Shown one piece after another: positions 44,546 to 52,795 of a stretch of DNA of 64,000 bases (the first letter of the stretch is position 1; the number at the start of each line of letters is the position of its first letter). Origin of the DNA: Betaproteobacteria bacterium (GTDB lineage Bacteria > Pseudomonadota > Gammaproteobacteria > Burkholderiales > Rhodocyclaceae). The notes beneath the pieces are model-generated. The model made no database searches. It worked only from the letters and a program-made list of their open reading frames with translations, and was not told where the DNA came from. The DNA lies in NCBI GenBank assembly GCA_009782565.1, contig WRIU01000004.1, positions 62,001-126,000 on the forward strand, in the 5' to 3' direction. A program made the translations under genes and the position numbers.

Positions 44546-46006
44546 ATGAAACCGACGCTCCAGCTCAAGCTCTCGCAACACCTGACCCTGACGCCGCAAT
44601 TGCAGCAGTCGATCAAGTTGTTGCAACTCTCGACGCTGGAACTGAACCAGGAAATCGAACGCTTCCTGCTGGAAAACCCGATGCTCGAACGCGAGGAAAG
44701 CGGCGAGGGCGCATTTTTCGGATCCCAGGACATCGCATCCGGCCCGTTCGGCGCGGAAAGCGAAACCGCATCAAGGCAAACAACCGACGAACGGGGTAAT
44801 GAATCAGAATTCTCCGCGCCCGGCGACAATGCCGGATACGAAGAAAGGATCGACTGGTCGGATGCCAGTAGCAACGTTCCGAACAGAAGCGAAGACGAAG
44901 ATTTCGATTTCCAGGAAGTCCAAGCCGCGAGCGCCTCACTGCGCGAGCACCTGGGCGCCCAGGTGGCGCTCTCGCCACTGTCTGATCGCGACCGCATGCT
45001 GGTGCGCTTCATCATCGAGGCGCTCGATGAGGACGGCTATCTGCACCAGGAATTGGATGAACTGTTTGAGCTGCTGCCGCCTGAACTCGAATTCGAGCCC
45101 GACGATCTCGTAATTGCACTGCGTCATGTACAGCAACTCGATCCCACCGGCGTTGGCGCGCGCTCCCCGCAGGAATGCCTAAGCCTGCAACTTCGGGCGC
45201 TGCCCGTCTCGCCTGGGCGCAACCTGGCGCTCATCATCATCGAGCACCACATCGAATGGCTGGCCGATCGCAATTTCGCTCAGATCCGGCGCACGACCGG
45301 CTGCGAAGACGAAACCCTGCGCGCGGCACAAGCGTTGATCCTCGGCCTCGACCCGCACCCCGGCTCCCGCCATTCGGGTGCACCGCCCCGCTACGTGTTG
45401 CCCGATGTCAACGTACGCAAGATTCGCGGGCGCTGGATAGCAAGCCTCAACGCCGAGGCTGTGCCCAAACTACGGGTCAACCAACTCTACAGCGCGTTGC
45501 TGCGGAAAAACCGGGGGCAGGCAAGCGCCCTTTCCGGGCAATTGCAGGAAGCGCGCTGGCTCATCAAAAACGTCCAGCAAAGATTTGACACAATTCTCCG
45601 CGTCTCGCAGACAATCGTTGACCAGCAACGGCAGTTCTTCGATCATGGCGAGGTGGCAATGAGGCCACTGACCCTCCGGGAGGTCGCAGACCAGCTCGAA
45701 TTGCACGAATCCACCGTATCTCGCGTAACCACCCAGAAATATATGGCGACGCCGCGCGGCGTGTTTGAACTCAAGTATTTCTTCGGCAGCCACGTTTCGA
45801 CCGATACCGGCGGCGCGGCGTCTTCGACAGCGATTCGCGCCCTGATCCGTCAGATCATCGATGCCGAAGACAAGAAAAAACCCCTGTCCGACGCAAAAAT
45901 CGCCGACCTGCTCAATGAGCAGGGCATTGTGGTCGCGCGGCGCACTATCGTCAAATACCGCACTTCCCTCAATATTCCCGCCGTCAGCCAGCGTAAAACC
46001 CTTTAG
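44546..46006 (+). CDS. rpoN: RNA polymerase sigma-54 factor
   Basis: A 486-residue sigma-54. Region I (LKLSQHLTLTPQLQQSIKLL) inhibits polymerase isomerisation, a Glu/Asp-rich region II spans about 50-120, and region III contains the core-binding and helix-turn-helix parts (LTLREVADQLELHESTVSRV). The RpoN box is ARRTIVKYRTSLNIP at the C-terminus. It lies in the lptB-rpoN-hpf-ptsN order conserved in proteobacteria. Confidence 0.97.
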   Translation: MKPTLQLKLSQHLTLTPQLQQSIKLLQLSTLELNQEIERFLLENPMLEREESGEGAFFGSQDIASGPFGAESETASRQTTDERGNESEFSAPGDNAGYEERIDWSDASSNVPNRSEDEDFDFQEVQAASASLREHLGAQVALSPLSDRDRMLVRFIIEALDEDGYLHQELDELFELLPPELEFEPDDLVIALRHVQQLDPTGVGARSPQECLSLQLRALPVSPGRNLALIIIEHHIEWLADRNFAQIRRTTGCEDETLRAAQALILGLDPHPGSRHSGAPPRYVLPDVNVRKIRGRWIASLNAEAVPKLRVNQLYSALLRKNRGQASALSGQLQEARWLIKNVQQRFDTILRVSQTIVDQQRQFFDHGEVAMRPLTLREVADQLELHESTVSRVTTQKYMATPRGVFELKYFFGSHVSTDTGGAASSTAIRALIRQIIDAEDKKKPLSDAKIADLLNEQGIVVARRTIVKYRTSLNIPAVSQRKTL

Positions 46007-46043
46007 CTGCCTGTCAATAAACACCCACCAAAGAGGAGCCAGC

Positions 46044-46364
46044 ATGAATCTCAACATCACCGGCCACCATGTCGAAGTCACGGATGCCATCCATGCCTAC
46101 ACATCGGAAAAAATCGATCGTGTCGTCCGCCATTCCGACAATGTCACCAGTGTTAACGTGATTCTATCCGTCGATAAACTCAACCAGAAAGCCGAAGTCA
46201 CCGTCCATCTGCGCGGCAAGGACATCCACGTCGAATGCGTCGATGCCGACCTGTACGCCGCCATTGATGCCCTGGCCGACAAACTCAGCCGCCAGATGCA
46301 GAAGCACAAACAGAAGATTAGCGAACACCATCACGACTCGCACAGGTTCGCGGCAGAACGCTGA
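46044..46364 (+). CDS. hpf: Ribosome hibernation promoting factor, short form
   Basis: A 106-residue protein: MNLNITGHHVEVTDAIHAYT, SVNVILSVDKLNQKAEVTVH, LRGKDIHVECVDADLYAAID and LADKLSRQMQKHKQK. It lacks the C-terminal dimerisation domain of long HPF. GAGGAG lies 5 bases before the ATG at 46044. It binds the 30S decoding site and helps form 100S ribosomes in stationary phase. Confidence 0.93.
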   Translation: MNLNITGHHVEVTDAIHAYTSEKIDRVVRHSDNVTSVNVILSVDKLNQKAEVTVHLRGKDIHVECVDADLYAAIDALADKLSRQMQKHKQKISEHHHDSHRFAAER

Positions 46365-46440
46365 TACTCATTCCACGTCCCTTCGGGAAAGTGCCATAGC
46401 GGCTGCCCAAGGCAGCCGCCCAATGTACAGGCTTCATTTC

Positions 46441-46920
46441 ATGAGCTTCATCGCCTCTATCCTGCCATACGCCAATGTCGTGGCCGAGTCCGATGCCACC
46501 AGTAAAAAGCGTGTTTTTGAAGAAGCCGCGCTGCTGTTTGAGGCGCAACAGGGGCTCGACCGCAGTCCCGTTTTTGAAAAGCTCTTCGCCCGCGAGCGCC
46601 TGGGTTCCACCGGGCTCGGCCACGGCGTCGCCATCCCGCACAGCCGCATCGAGGGGCTGGACGAGGTTGCGGGCGCATTCATCCGGCTGGTCACGCCCAT
46701 CCCGTTCGACGCCTTCGACGATGAGCCGGTCAGGCTCATCTTCGTGTTGCTGGTTCCCTGCAATGCCAACGACACCCATCTCAATATCCTGGCGGAACTG
46801 GCGCAGATGTTCAGCAGCCCGGCTTTCCGCGAACGACTGCTTGCCGCTGCCGATACCGATGCCCTCCATGCCCTGCTGACCGGCTGGCGGGCCGACCCGG
46901 AAGACGGTGCGCCCACTTAA
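46441..46920 (+). CDS. ptsN: PTS IIA-like nitrogen regulatory protein PtsN
   Basis: A 159-residue EIIA domain. The phosphorylated His is in LGHGVAIPHSRI (about residue 67). The start MSFIASILPYANVVAESDAT at 46441 matches the usual family start; an ATG at 46423 in the same frame is possible. Conserved LIFVLLVPCNANDTHLNILA follows. It acts in the nitrogen PTS, downstream of rpoN and hpf in the conserved order. Confidence 0.93.
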   Translation: MSFIASILPYANVVAESDATSKKRVFEEAALLFEAQQGLDRSPVFEKLFARERLGSTGLGHGVAIPHSRIEGLDEVAGAFIRLVTPIPFDAFDDEPVRLIFVLLVPCNANDTHLNILAELAQMFSSPAFRERLLAAADTDALHALLTGWRADPEDGAPT

Positions 46921-46968
46921 CTGACCACCGTATCCAGTATCCTTTCCAAGACAACTTCGAGGCATGCC

Positions 46969-48486
46969 ATGACCCGCGCCCCCGACTATCTGGAACGCAT
47001 TCTCAACGCCAGGGTATACGACGTTGCCATCGAAACGCCGCTCGATCTCGCCGCCGGCCTTTCCGCCCGGACTTCCAACCGCATTCTCCTCAAGCGCGAA
47101 GATATGCAGCCGGTATTCAGCTTTAAGCTGCGAGGGGCCTATAACAAGATGGCGCACCTTTCGCCGCAGGCGCTCAAACGCGGGGTGATCTGCGCCTCGG
47201 CGGGCAACCACGCCCAGGGCGTGGCGCTATCGGCGCAAAAGCTCGGTACGCGGGCCGTCATCGTCATGCCCGGAACCACGCCGCAGATCAAGATCGACGC
47301 GGTACGCGCGCGCGGCGGCGAAGTCGTCCTGGCGGGCGAGTCCTACTCCGATGCCTATACCCACGCCATTGATCTCGAAAAACGCGAAAAGCTAAGTTTC
47401 GTCCACCCCTATGACGACCCGGACGTCATCGCCGGACAAGGCACGATCGGGATGGAAATCCTGCGCGCCCATCCTGAACCGGTCCACGCCGTGTTCTGTG
47501 CAATCGGCGGTGGCGGCCTCATTGCCGGGGTCGCGGCCTACATCAAACGCTTGCGCCCGGAAATCCGGATCATCGGCGTAGAAACCGTCGATGCCAACGC
47601 GATGGCGCAATCGCTTGCCGCCGGGCATCCGGTAACGCTGGAACAGGTCGGCCTATTCGCCGACGGAACCGCTGTCAAACGCGTAGGCGACGAAACCTTC
47701 CGCCTCTGCCAGCAATACGTCGATGAGATCATCGAAGTCGATAACGACGCCATCTGCGCCTCGATCAAGGATGTGTTTGAAGACACCCGCTCCATCCTCG
47801 AACCCTCTGGCGCGCTCGCCGTGGCCGGAGCCAAGGCTTACGCGCATCAACACAAACTGCGGGACAAGAACCTGATCGCGGTCGCCTCGGGGGCGAACAT
47901 GAATTTCGACCGCCTGCGCTTCGTTGCCGAGCGCGCCGAACTGGGCGAGCAGCGCGAAGCCGTGCTGGCCGTGACGATTCCCGAGCAGCCAGGGTCATTC
48001 CGCAAGTTCTGCCAACTCCTCGGCAACCGCAGCATCACCGAATTCAACTACCGCTATGCCGACGCCGAGAAGGCGCACATCTTCGTCGGCGTCAGCATCC
48101 ACAACCGCACCGAAGCCGCCCGGCTCGTCGAACTGCTCGAACGCCACCAACTGCCTGCCGTCGACCTCACCGACAACGAAATGGCTAAAACCCACATTCG
48201 TTACATGGTCGGCGGCCACGCCCCGCAAGCCGAAAACGAAGTGCTCTACCGCTTCATCTTCCCGGAGCGCCCCGGCGCGCTGATGGATTTTCTCTCCCGC
48301 CTGCGTTCGGACTGGAACATCAGCCTGTTCCATTATCGCAACCATGGCGCGGATTTCGGGCGCGTACTCGTCGGCATGCAGGTTCCGCCAGGCGATAAGG
48401 CCAGTTTTGCCGAATTTCTCCGCCAGCCCGGTTACGCATACACCGAAGAAACCCACAACCCCGCCTACCGGCTCTTTCTGGGATAG
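46969..48486 (+). CDS. ilvA: Threonine ammonia-lyase, biosynthetic
   Basis: A 505-residue PLP enzyme giving 2-oxobutanoate, first step to isoleucine. The PLP lysine lies in FSFKLRGAYNKM at about residue 54, and the glycine loop in CAIGGGGLIAGVAAYIKRL. Two ACT-like regulatory domains follow from about 330 (VTIPEQPGSFRKFCQLLGNR and FIFPERPGALMDFLSRLRSD), characteristic of the isoleucine-inhibited biosynthetic form. Starts 48 bases after ptsN. Confidence 0.95.
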   Translation: MTRAPDYLERILNARVYDVAIETPLDLAAGLSARTSNRILLKREDMQPVFSFKLRGAYNKMAHLSPQALKRGVICASAGNHAQGVALSAQKLGTRAVIVMPGTTPQIKIDAVRARGGEVVLAGESYSDAYTHAIDLEKREKLSFVHPYDDPDVIAGQGTIGMEILRAHPEPVHAVFCAIGGGGLIAGVAAYIKRLRPEIRIIGVETVDANAMAQSLAAGHPVTLEQVGLFADGTAVKRVGDETFRLCQQYVDEIIEVDNDAICASIKDVFEDTRSILEPSGALAVAGAKAYAHQHKLRDKNLIAVASGANMNFDRLRFVAERAELGEQREAVLAVTIPEQPGSFRKFCQLLGNRSITEFNYRYADAEKAHIFVGVSIHNRTEAARLVELLERHQLPAVDLTDNEMAKTHIRYMVGGHAPQAENEVLYRFIFPERPGALMDFLSRLRSDWNISLFHYRNHGADFGRVLVGMQVPPGDKASFAEFLRQPGYAYTEETHNPAYRLFLG

Positions 48487-48564
48487 GGATAAACCGCAAA
48501 CCGCGCATCACGCACTCCTGCCCGGTGGCGTGTTATCGTCTCAGCGTTTGCGCTCTGGCACACG

Positions 48565-50826
48565 ATGGACAAACTGAACAAACGTCTCCGCTTCCTTGCC
48601 GCCGATTTTGCCTTCGCCGCCGTATTCGTGTTGTGCGTAGTGCTGTGTGTCCTGGTGTATCTGTACCAGTCCGATGTCCAGATCAGGCAGCAAAATAAAA
48701 TTCATCTCTCCATCGCCGAGCGCGATACGGCCTATATCAGCCACGATATCGGCCTGTTGCTGCAAAACATCGACCACAGCCTGAGAACCGTGCTCGATAC
48801 CGCCGCAAGCAAGCCCATCCAAACCGACACCCTCCTGAGCGTCCTGAACAACGCTCCTTACCTGAATTCGATCTCGCTCATCGACCCGCAAGGCAAGATC
48901 ACCGTCAGCACGTCGGCGGGCAATATCGGGCGCATCCTCGACCTCAGCCCCTGCCCTGTCTATCCACAATCGTCCGGTGACTTATTCCGCGTAGGCCCGG
49001 CGCACATGGGGTATGACTTTTCCGATGGCACCCCCCTGACCGACAACGCCAAAAGCACCCCAAACCAGGGTTTCATCCCGATCATCCACACCCGTCTGTT
49101 TGATACCAACGAAGAGGAAAAAACCCTGGTCGCTACCCTTGATATCGGATACCTGCTGCACCGGATCGCCAACGTACCCGATACGCTGTTCCCCCGTATC
49201 GCGCTGCTGCGCTCCGATGGCTTGCGGCTGTTCGATACCATGCAGACGGATCCCGCCCTGTTGATGTTTGAACGCGACACCGTCAAACGCTGGCAGAACG
49301 GGGAGTTTTCTGGCGCAAGGGAACTGACGGCAATCGATGCCCGACACTTGATCGTTGCCCACCGTCGGCACCCGCAATTACCCGTCGGCATCACCTGGAC
49401 TGTTGACCGCGACAAATTGCTAAAAGATACTGTCATTAAAGTTCAGCGTAACAACATGACCATCATGCTGCTGATGATCATCGGCATGACCTGTGTGCTT
49501 TTCGGTTATCTGTTTTTCCGTCACGCCAACCGCCATCAGCGCGAACGGCTCTCCAAAATCGAAGCACAACGCTCTTTATTGGAAAGTTCGCTCAACGCCT
49601 GTGCAAACGCCATCGTCATTACAAAACCGAATGGCATCATTGAATGGAGCAACCCGGCTCTCACCACCTTGACCGGTTACACGGCAGCCGAGGCCATCGG
49701 CAAACATCCGGGCATCCTGACCAAGTCCGGGAAGCAGGACAAGGCCTTTTACGCGCACATGTGGCAAACCATCCTTTCCGGCCGAGTCTGGCACGGAGAA
49801 CTCATCAATCGGCGCAAGGACGGCAGTCTTTACGACGAACTGCTCACCATCGCACCCGCGCTCGACAGCGAAGGCGTCATCCAGCACTTCGTCGCCACCA
49901 AGCAGGATTTCACTCAACAAAAAGCGGCGCGCGAGGAACTCGCAATCGCGCACTCCCATCTCAATGCCGTAGTGGAAAACTTCCCCGGCTCGCTCATCAT
50001 GGAAGACCTCCAGGGCCGTATCGTCCTGCTCAACCAGGACGTATTTGAACTGCTCGGCCTACCGGGAACCGAAGAATACGTCCTGGGCAAGCCCGTACAC
50101 CCCTTGATGGTGTTCAGCAGCCGCGTTGCCGAGGACAGCCAGGTTTTCCTGGATCATGTCGAAGAAATGCGCGCAGCCGCCCGCCCTTCGTATGGAGAAG
50201 AAATCCGCTTCAAGGATGGCCGCTGGATCGAGCGCGATTTCATCCCGATCCGCCTGCAAGAAAACCTGATCGGTTTCCTCTACATCTACCGCGACATCTC
50301 GCAGCGCAAACGCCACGCACGCGAACTCTGGCAACTGGCTACATCCGACCCGCTCACCGGCATCCCCAACCGCCGCGCCTTTTTCGAGAGCATCGAACGC
50401 GAACGCGCGCGCCTGACGCGTTACCCAGGCGAGGCCGCCGTCCTGATGATCGACATCGACCATTTCAAGCAGATCAACGACACATATACCCATGCCGCTG
50501 GCGATGCCGTGCTCTGCCACGTCGTGCGACAGGCGCGCAAGCTCCTGCGTGAATCCGACATGCTGGCCCGCCTGGGAGGCGAGGAGTTTGCCATCCTGAT
50601 GCCGCAGTCCAACCGCGAAGGCGCGCTTGGCCTCGCCGAACGGATACGCAAGGTGCTCGAAGAGACCCCACTCACTTACAACGACGTACCCATCCGCGTC
50701 ACCGCCAGCATTGGCGTCACCATCATGAACCATACCGACCCCAGCGCCGACAAAACGCTGTCACGCGCCGACCACGCCCTGTATGAAGCCAAGCGCAACG
50801 GGCGCAACCGGGTAGAAATCGGTTAG
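48565..50826 (+). CDS. Sensor diguanylate cyclase (Cache-PAS-PAS-GGDEF)
   Basis: A 753-residue membrane sensor. It has an N-terminal helix (FAAVFVLCVVLCVLVYLYQ), an extracytoplasmic Cache-like domain (about 35-285), a second helix (TIMLLMIIGMTCVLFGYLFF) and a PAS domain (ACANAIVITKPNGIIEWSNP, TGYTAAEAIGKHP). A second PAS domain (NAVVENFPGSLIMEDLQGRI) is followed by a GGDEF domain at about 590-753. The active-site loop is GGEEF at about 671-675, with an RESD inhibitory site five residues before, so it should make cyclic di-GMP and be feedback-inhibited. No EAL domain. Confidence 0.9.
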   Translation: MDKLNKRLRFLAADFAFAAVFVLCVVLCVLVYLYQSDVQIRQQNKIHLSIAERDTAYISHDIGLLLQNIDHSLRTVLDTAASKPIQTDTLLSVLNNAPYLNSISLIDPQGKITVSTSAGNIGRILDLSPCPVYPQSSGDLFRVGPAHMGYDFSDGTPLTDNAKSTPNQGFIPIIHTRLFDTNEEEKTLVATLDIGYLLHRIANVPDTLFPRIALLRSDGLRLFDTMQTDPALLMFERDTVKRWQNGEFSGARELTAIDARHLIVAHRRHPQLPVGITWTVDRDKLLKDTVIKVQRNNMTIMLLMIIGMTCVLFGYLFFRHANRHQRERLSKIEAQRSLLESSLNACANAIVITKPNGIIEWSNPALTTLTGYTAAEAIGKHPGILTKSGKQDKAFYAHMWQTILSGRVWHGELINRRKDGSLYDELLTIAPALDSEGVIQHFVATKQDFTQQKAAREELAIAHSHLNAVVENFPGSLIMEDLQGRIVLLNQDVFELLGLPGTEEYVLGKPVHPLMVFSSRVAEDSQVFLDHVEEMRAAARPSYGEEIRFKDGRWIERDFIPIRLQENLIGFLYIYRDISQRKRHARELWQLATSDPLTGIPNRRAFFESIERERARLTRYPGEAAVLMIDIDHFKQINDTYTHAAGDAVLCHVVRQARKLLRESDMLARLGGEEFAILMPQSNREGALGLAERIRKVLEETPLTYNDVPIRVTASIGVTIMNHTDPSADKTLSRADHALYEAKRNGRNRVEIG

Positions 50827-50834
50827 ACGTTTAG

Positions 50835-50888
50835 TCACGTCCCTTCGCATCCCACACACATCTGGGCAATGCCTTCGGTCAAGCTAGA
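50835..50888 (-). pseudogene. Vestigial 3' end of an epimerase gene
   Basis: Read on the minus strand it encodes LTEGIAQMCVGCEGT and a stop codon. This matches the end of the SDR at 55306 (LAEGVAQMCAECKGA and stop), identical at most positions including the stop. Upstream similarity ends after about 18 codons. It is the remains of a second copy of that gene. Confidence 0.6.
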
Positions 50889-50940
50889 GCGTTTTTTGTT
50901 TAGTCCTATACAGACCCATGTGAGTGCGGCACCCCCTTAT

Positions 50941-51032
50941 CCCTCTCCCCTTGTGGGAGAGGGGTCAATGCTGCCTCCACCCCCCCCCTCTCCCGCCCCT
51001 TCGGGGCACCCTCTCCCACAAGGGGAGAGGGG
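50941..51032. repeat. Nested inverted repeat of the CCCTCTCCC type
   Basis: Left arm from 50941 begins CCCTCTCCCCTTGTGGGAGA; its exact reverse complement begins CCCTCTCCCACAAGGGGAGA at 51009. Each arm is itself palindromic (CCCTCTCCC...GGGAGAGGG), and the centre includes GCCCC-TTC-GGGGC. The CTCTCCC-containing type is a common interspersed repeat. It separates the plus-strand cyclase from the minus-strand polysaccharide locus. Confidence 0.7.
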
Positions 51033-51050
51033 AATTTTGTGCACAACAGA

Positions 51051-52187
51051 TCAGTTGACAATATCGCGCAAAACATCAACGACACGGTTTTGTTGTTCTA
51101 CTGACAAACCAATATACAGCGGCAATCGCACCAGTCTCCCGGACTGACGGTTCGTGACTTCCAAGTTGCCATGGGTACGCCCATACCGCATACCTGCAGG
51201 GGAGGAATGCAAAGGTACGTATTGGAAAACAGACCAAATGTTGTTTCTCTTGAATTCGTCGAGTACTTTCTGTCTGTCGATTTCCGGAGCCAACAAAATG
51301 TAATACATGTGAGCGTTATGCTGGCATTCACAGGGAACAATTGGGCGACGCAGGATTCCCTTGGCTTCAAGTGGTTCAAGAAGCTCATGATATTTTTGCC
51401 AGCTTCCAAACCGTTCCTTGGTAATGCGATCCGCTTCTTCAAGTTGTGCCCACAAGAAGGCGGCAATCAGTTCTCCAGGCAAAAATGAAGAACCCATCTC
51501 CTGCCATGTGTATTTATCCACTTCGCCCCGGAAAAAACGGCTGCGATCAGTACCTTTCTCCCGGATGATTTCAGCCCGCAATGCCAAGGAAGGATCATTT
51601 ACGAGCAAAGCGCCTCCTTCACCTGAGATCACATTTTTGGTTTCATGAAAACTGTAAGCGCCAATATCCCCGATGCTTCCCAGTGCCTTCCCCTTATAGG
51701 AGGCCATCACACCCTGCGCGGCGTCCTCGACAACCCGCAAATGGTGACGCTTGGCAATCTCCATAATGGTGTCCATCTCACAGGCTACGCCTGCGTAGTG
51801 CACCGGCACAATGGCGCGAGTCCGTGGGGTTATTACCGACTCAAGAAGCCTTTCGTCCAGATTCAGAGTGTCTTCCCGGATATCCACAAAAACTGGTATC
51901 CCTCCGCGAAGCACAAAAGCGTTAGCCGTAGATACAAAAGTATATGACGGCATGATAATCTCGTCGCCAGGTTGAATTTCCAGCAACAAGGCTGCCATAT
52001 CAAGTGCGGCAGTACAGGAATGAGTTAGCAGGGCTATATCGCATCCAGTATGCTTTTCCAACCACTCATGACAGCGTTTGGTGAAAGGCCCATCTCCGGC
52101 CAGACGGCCATTGAAATGCGCCTCGGCAATATAGAAAAGTTCCTTGCCTGTCATGTGCGGCCAGTTGAACGGGATTTTTTTATTCAT
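51051..52187 (-). CDS. wecE: dTDP-4-amino-4,6-dideoxygalactose transaminase
   Basis: A 378-residue DegT/DnrJ-type aminotransferase (E. coli WecE 376 residues). Long identical stretches to the RffA/WecE type are visible: IMPSYTFVSTANAFVLRGG, VPVHYAGVACEMDTIM, VVEDAAQGVM and the PLP lysine in SFHETKN, then AEIIREKGTDRSRFFRGEVD. It makes dTDP-4-amino-4,6-dideoxygalactose from dTDP-4-keto-6-deoxyglucose, a donor for Fuc4N-containing surface glycan. Last gene of the minus-strand locus in this window. Confidence 0.9.
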   Translation of the reverse strand: MNKKIPFNWPHMTGKELFYIAEAHFNGRLAGDGPFTKRCHEWLEKHTGCDIALLTHSCTAALDMAALLLEIQPGDEIIMPSYTFVSTANAFVLRGGIPVFVDIREDTLNLDERLLESVITPRTRAIVPVHYAGVACEMDTIMEIAKRHHLRVVEDAAQGVMASYKGKALGSIGDIGAYSFHETKNVISGEGGALLVNDPSLALRAEIIREKGTDRSRFFRGEVDKYTWQEMGSSFLPGELIAAFLWAQLEEADRITKERFGSWQKYHELLEPLEAKGILRRPIVPCECQHNAHMYYILLAPEIDRQKVLDEFKRNNIWSVFQYVPLHSSPAGMRYGRTHGNLEVTNRQSGRLVRLPLYIGLSVEQQNRVVDVLRDIVN

Positions 52188-52199
52188 TTTTTTCCATCG

Positions 52200-52574
52200 T
52201 CAAGCACGGGCAGCAACCACAGTGCCAATAACAATTAAAGCAACGCCTATCGTTTTTTGAAAGGACATTGGCTCACTCAATATCCAGCCACTCAGCAGCA
52301 AAACCACAACAAAATTGAGACTCATGAAAGGGTAGGCATGGCTTAAATCGAACTTTGTCATGGCGGCCATCCATGCGAGAGAGGCCAAAAAAGCTGCCAC
52401 AAATCCTGAAAAAATCGCCGGATCGAAAAGAAGCGAGACAAGAAACTTTAGTTTGTCTGTCAGTCCCGTTGGAAGAGAGCCAAATTGCGCGATACGCCAC
52501 TTGAGAATCAACTGCCCATATACCGTGAAGGCTATAGTGACAAAAATATACAGGTAGTCGAGGAGACGATTCAT
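52200..52574 (-). CDS. Small SMR/EamA-like membrane protein
   Basis: A 124-residue protein with four hydrophobic helices (IFVTIAFTVYGQLILKW, GFVAAFLASLAWMAAM, PFMSLNFVVVLLLSGWIL and TIGVALIVIGTVVAARA). The proline-rich loop LSHAYPFMSLNFV is typical of the EamA/ArnE-ArnF group that moves lipid-linked sugars. It ends 13 bases before wecE begins. Its sequence is AT-richer than the core genes. Confidence 0.65.
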   Translation of the reverse strand: MNRLLDYLYIFVTIAFTVYGQLILKWRIAQFGSLPTGLTDKLKFLVSLLFDPAIFSGFVAAFLASLAWMAAMTKFDLSHAYPFMSLNFVVVLLLSGWILSEPMSFQKTIGVALIVIGTVVAARA

Positions 52575-52795
52575 ACCTACTCCAAAGCCGTCAAACCAAA
52601 GGCAATTTTACCATATCCATTTCCGTTTTAGAGCATGTATCTGCTCTTCAGGTGTTTTACGGAGCAATGAATGGTAAGTTCGTTGAACAAATAAGTAATA
52701 TAGAATAACGCAAACTGTGATATGGATACACCAATATAGAAAATACTGAGCAAAGGAGCATTCCTGAATGATGTGACTGAACGATAGCTACTTCT

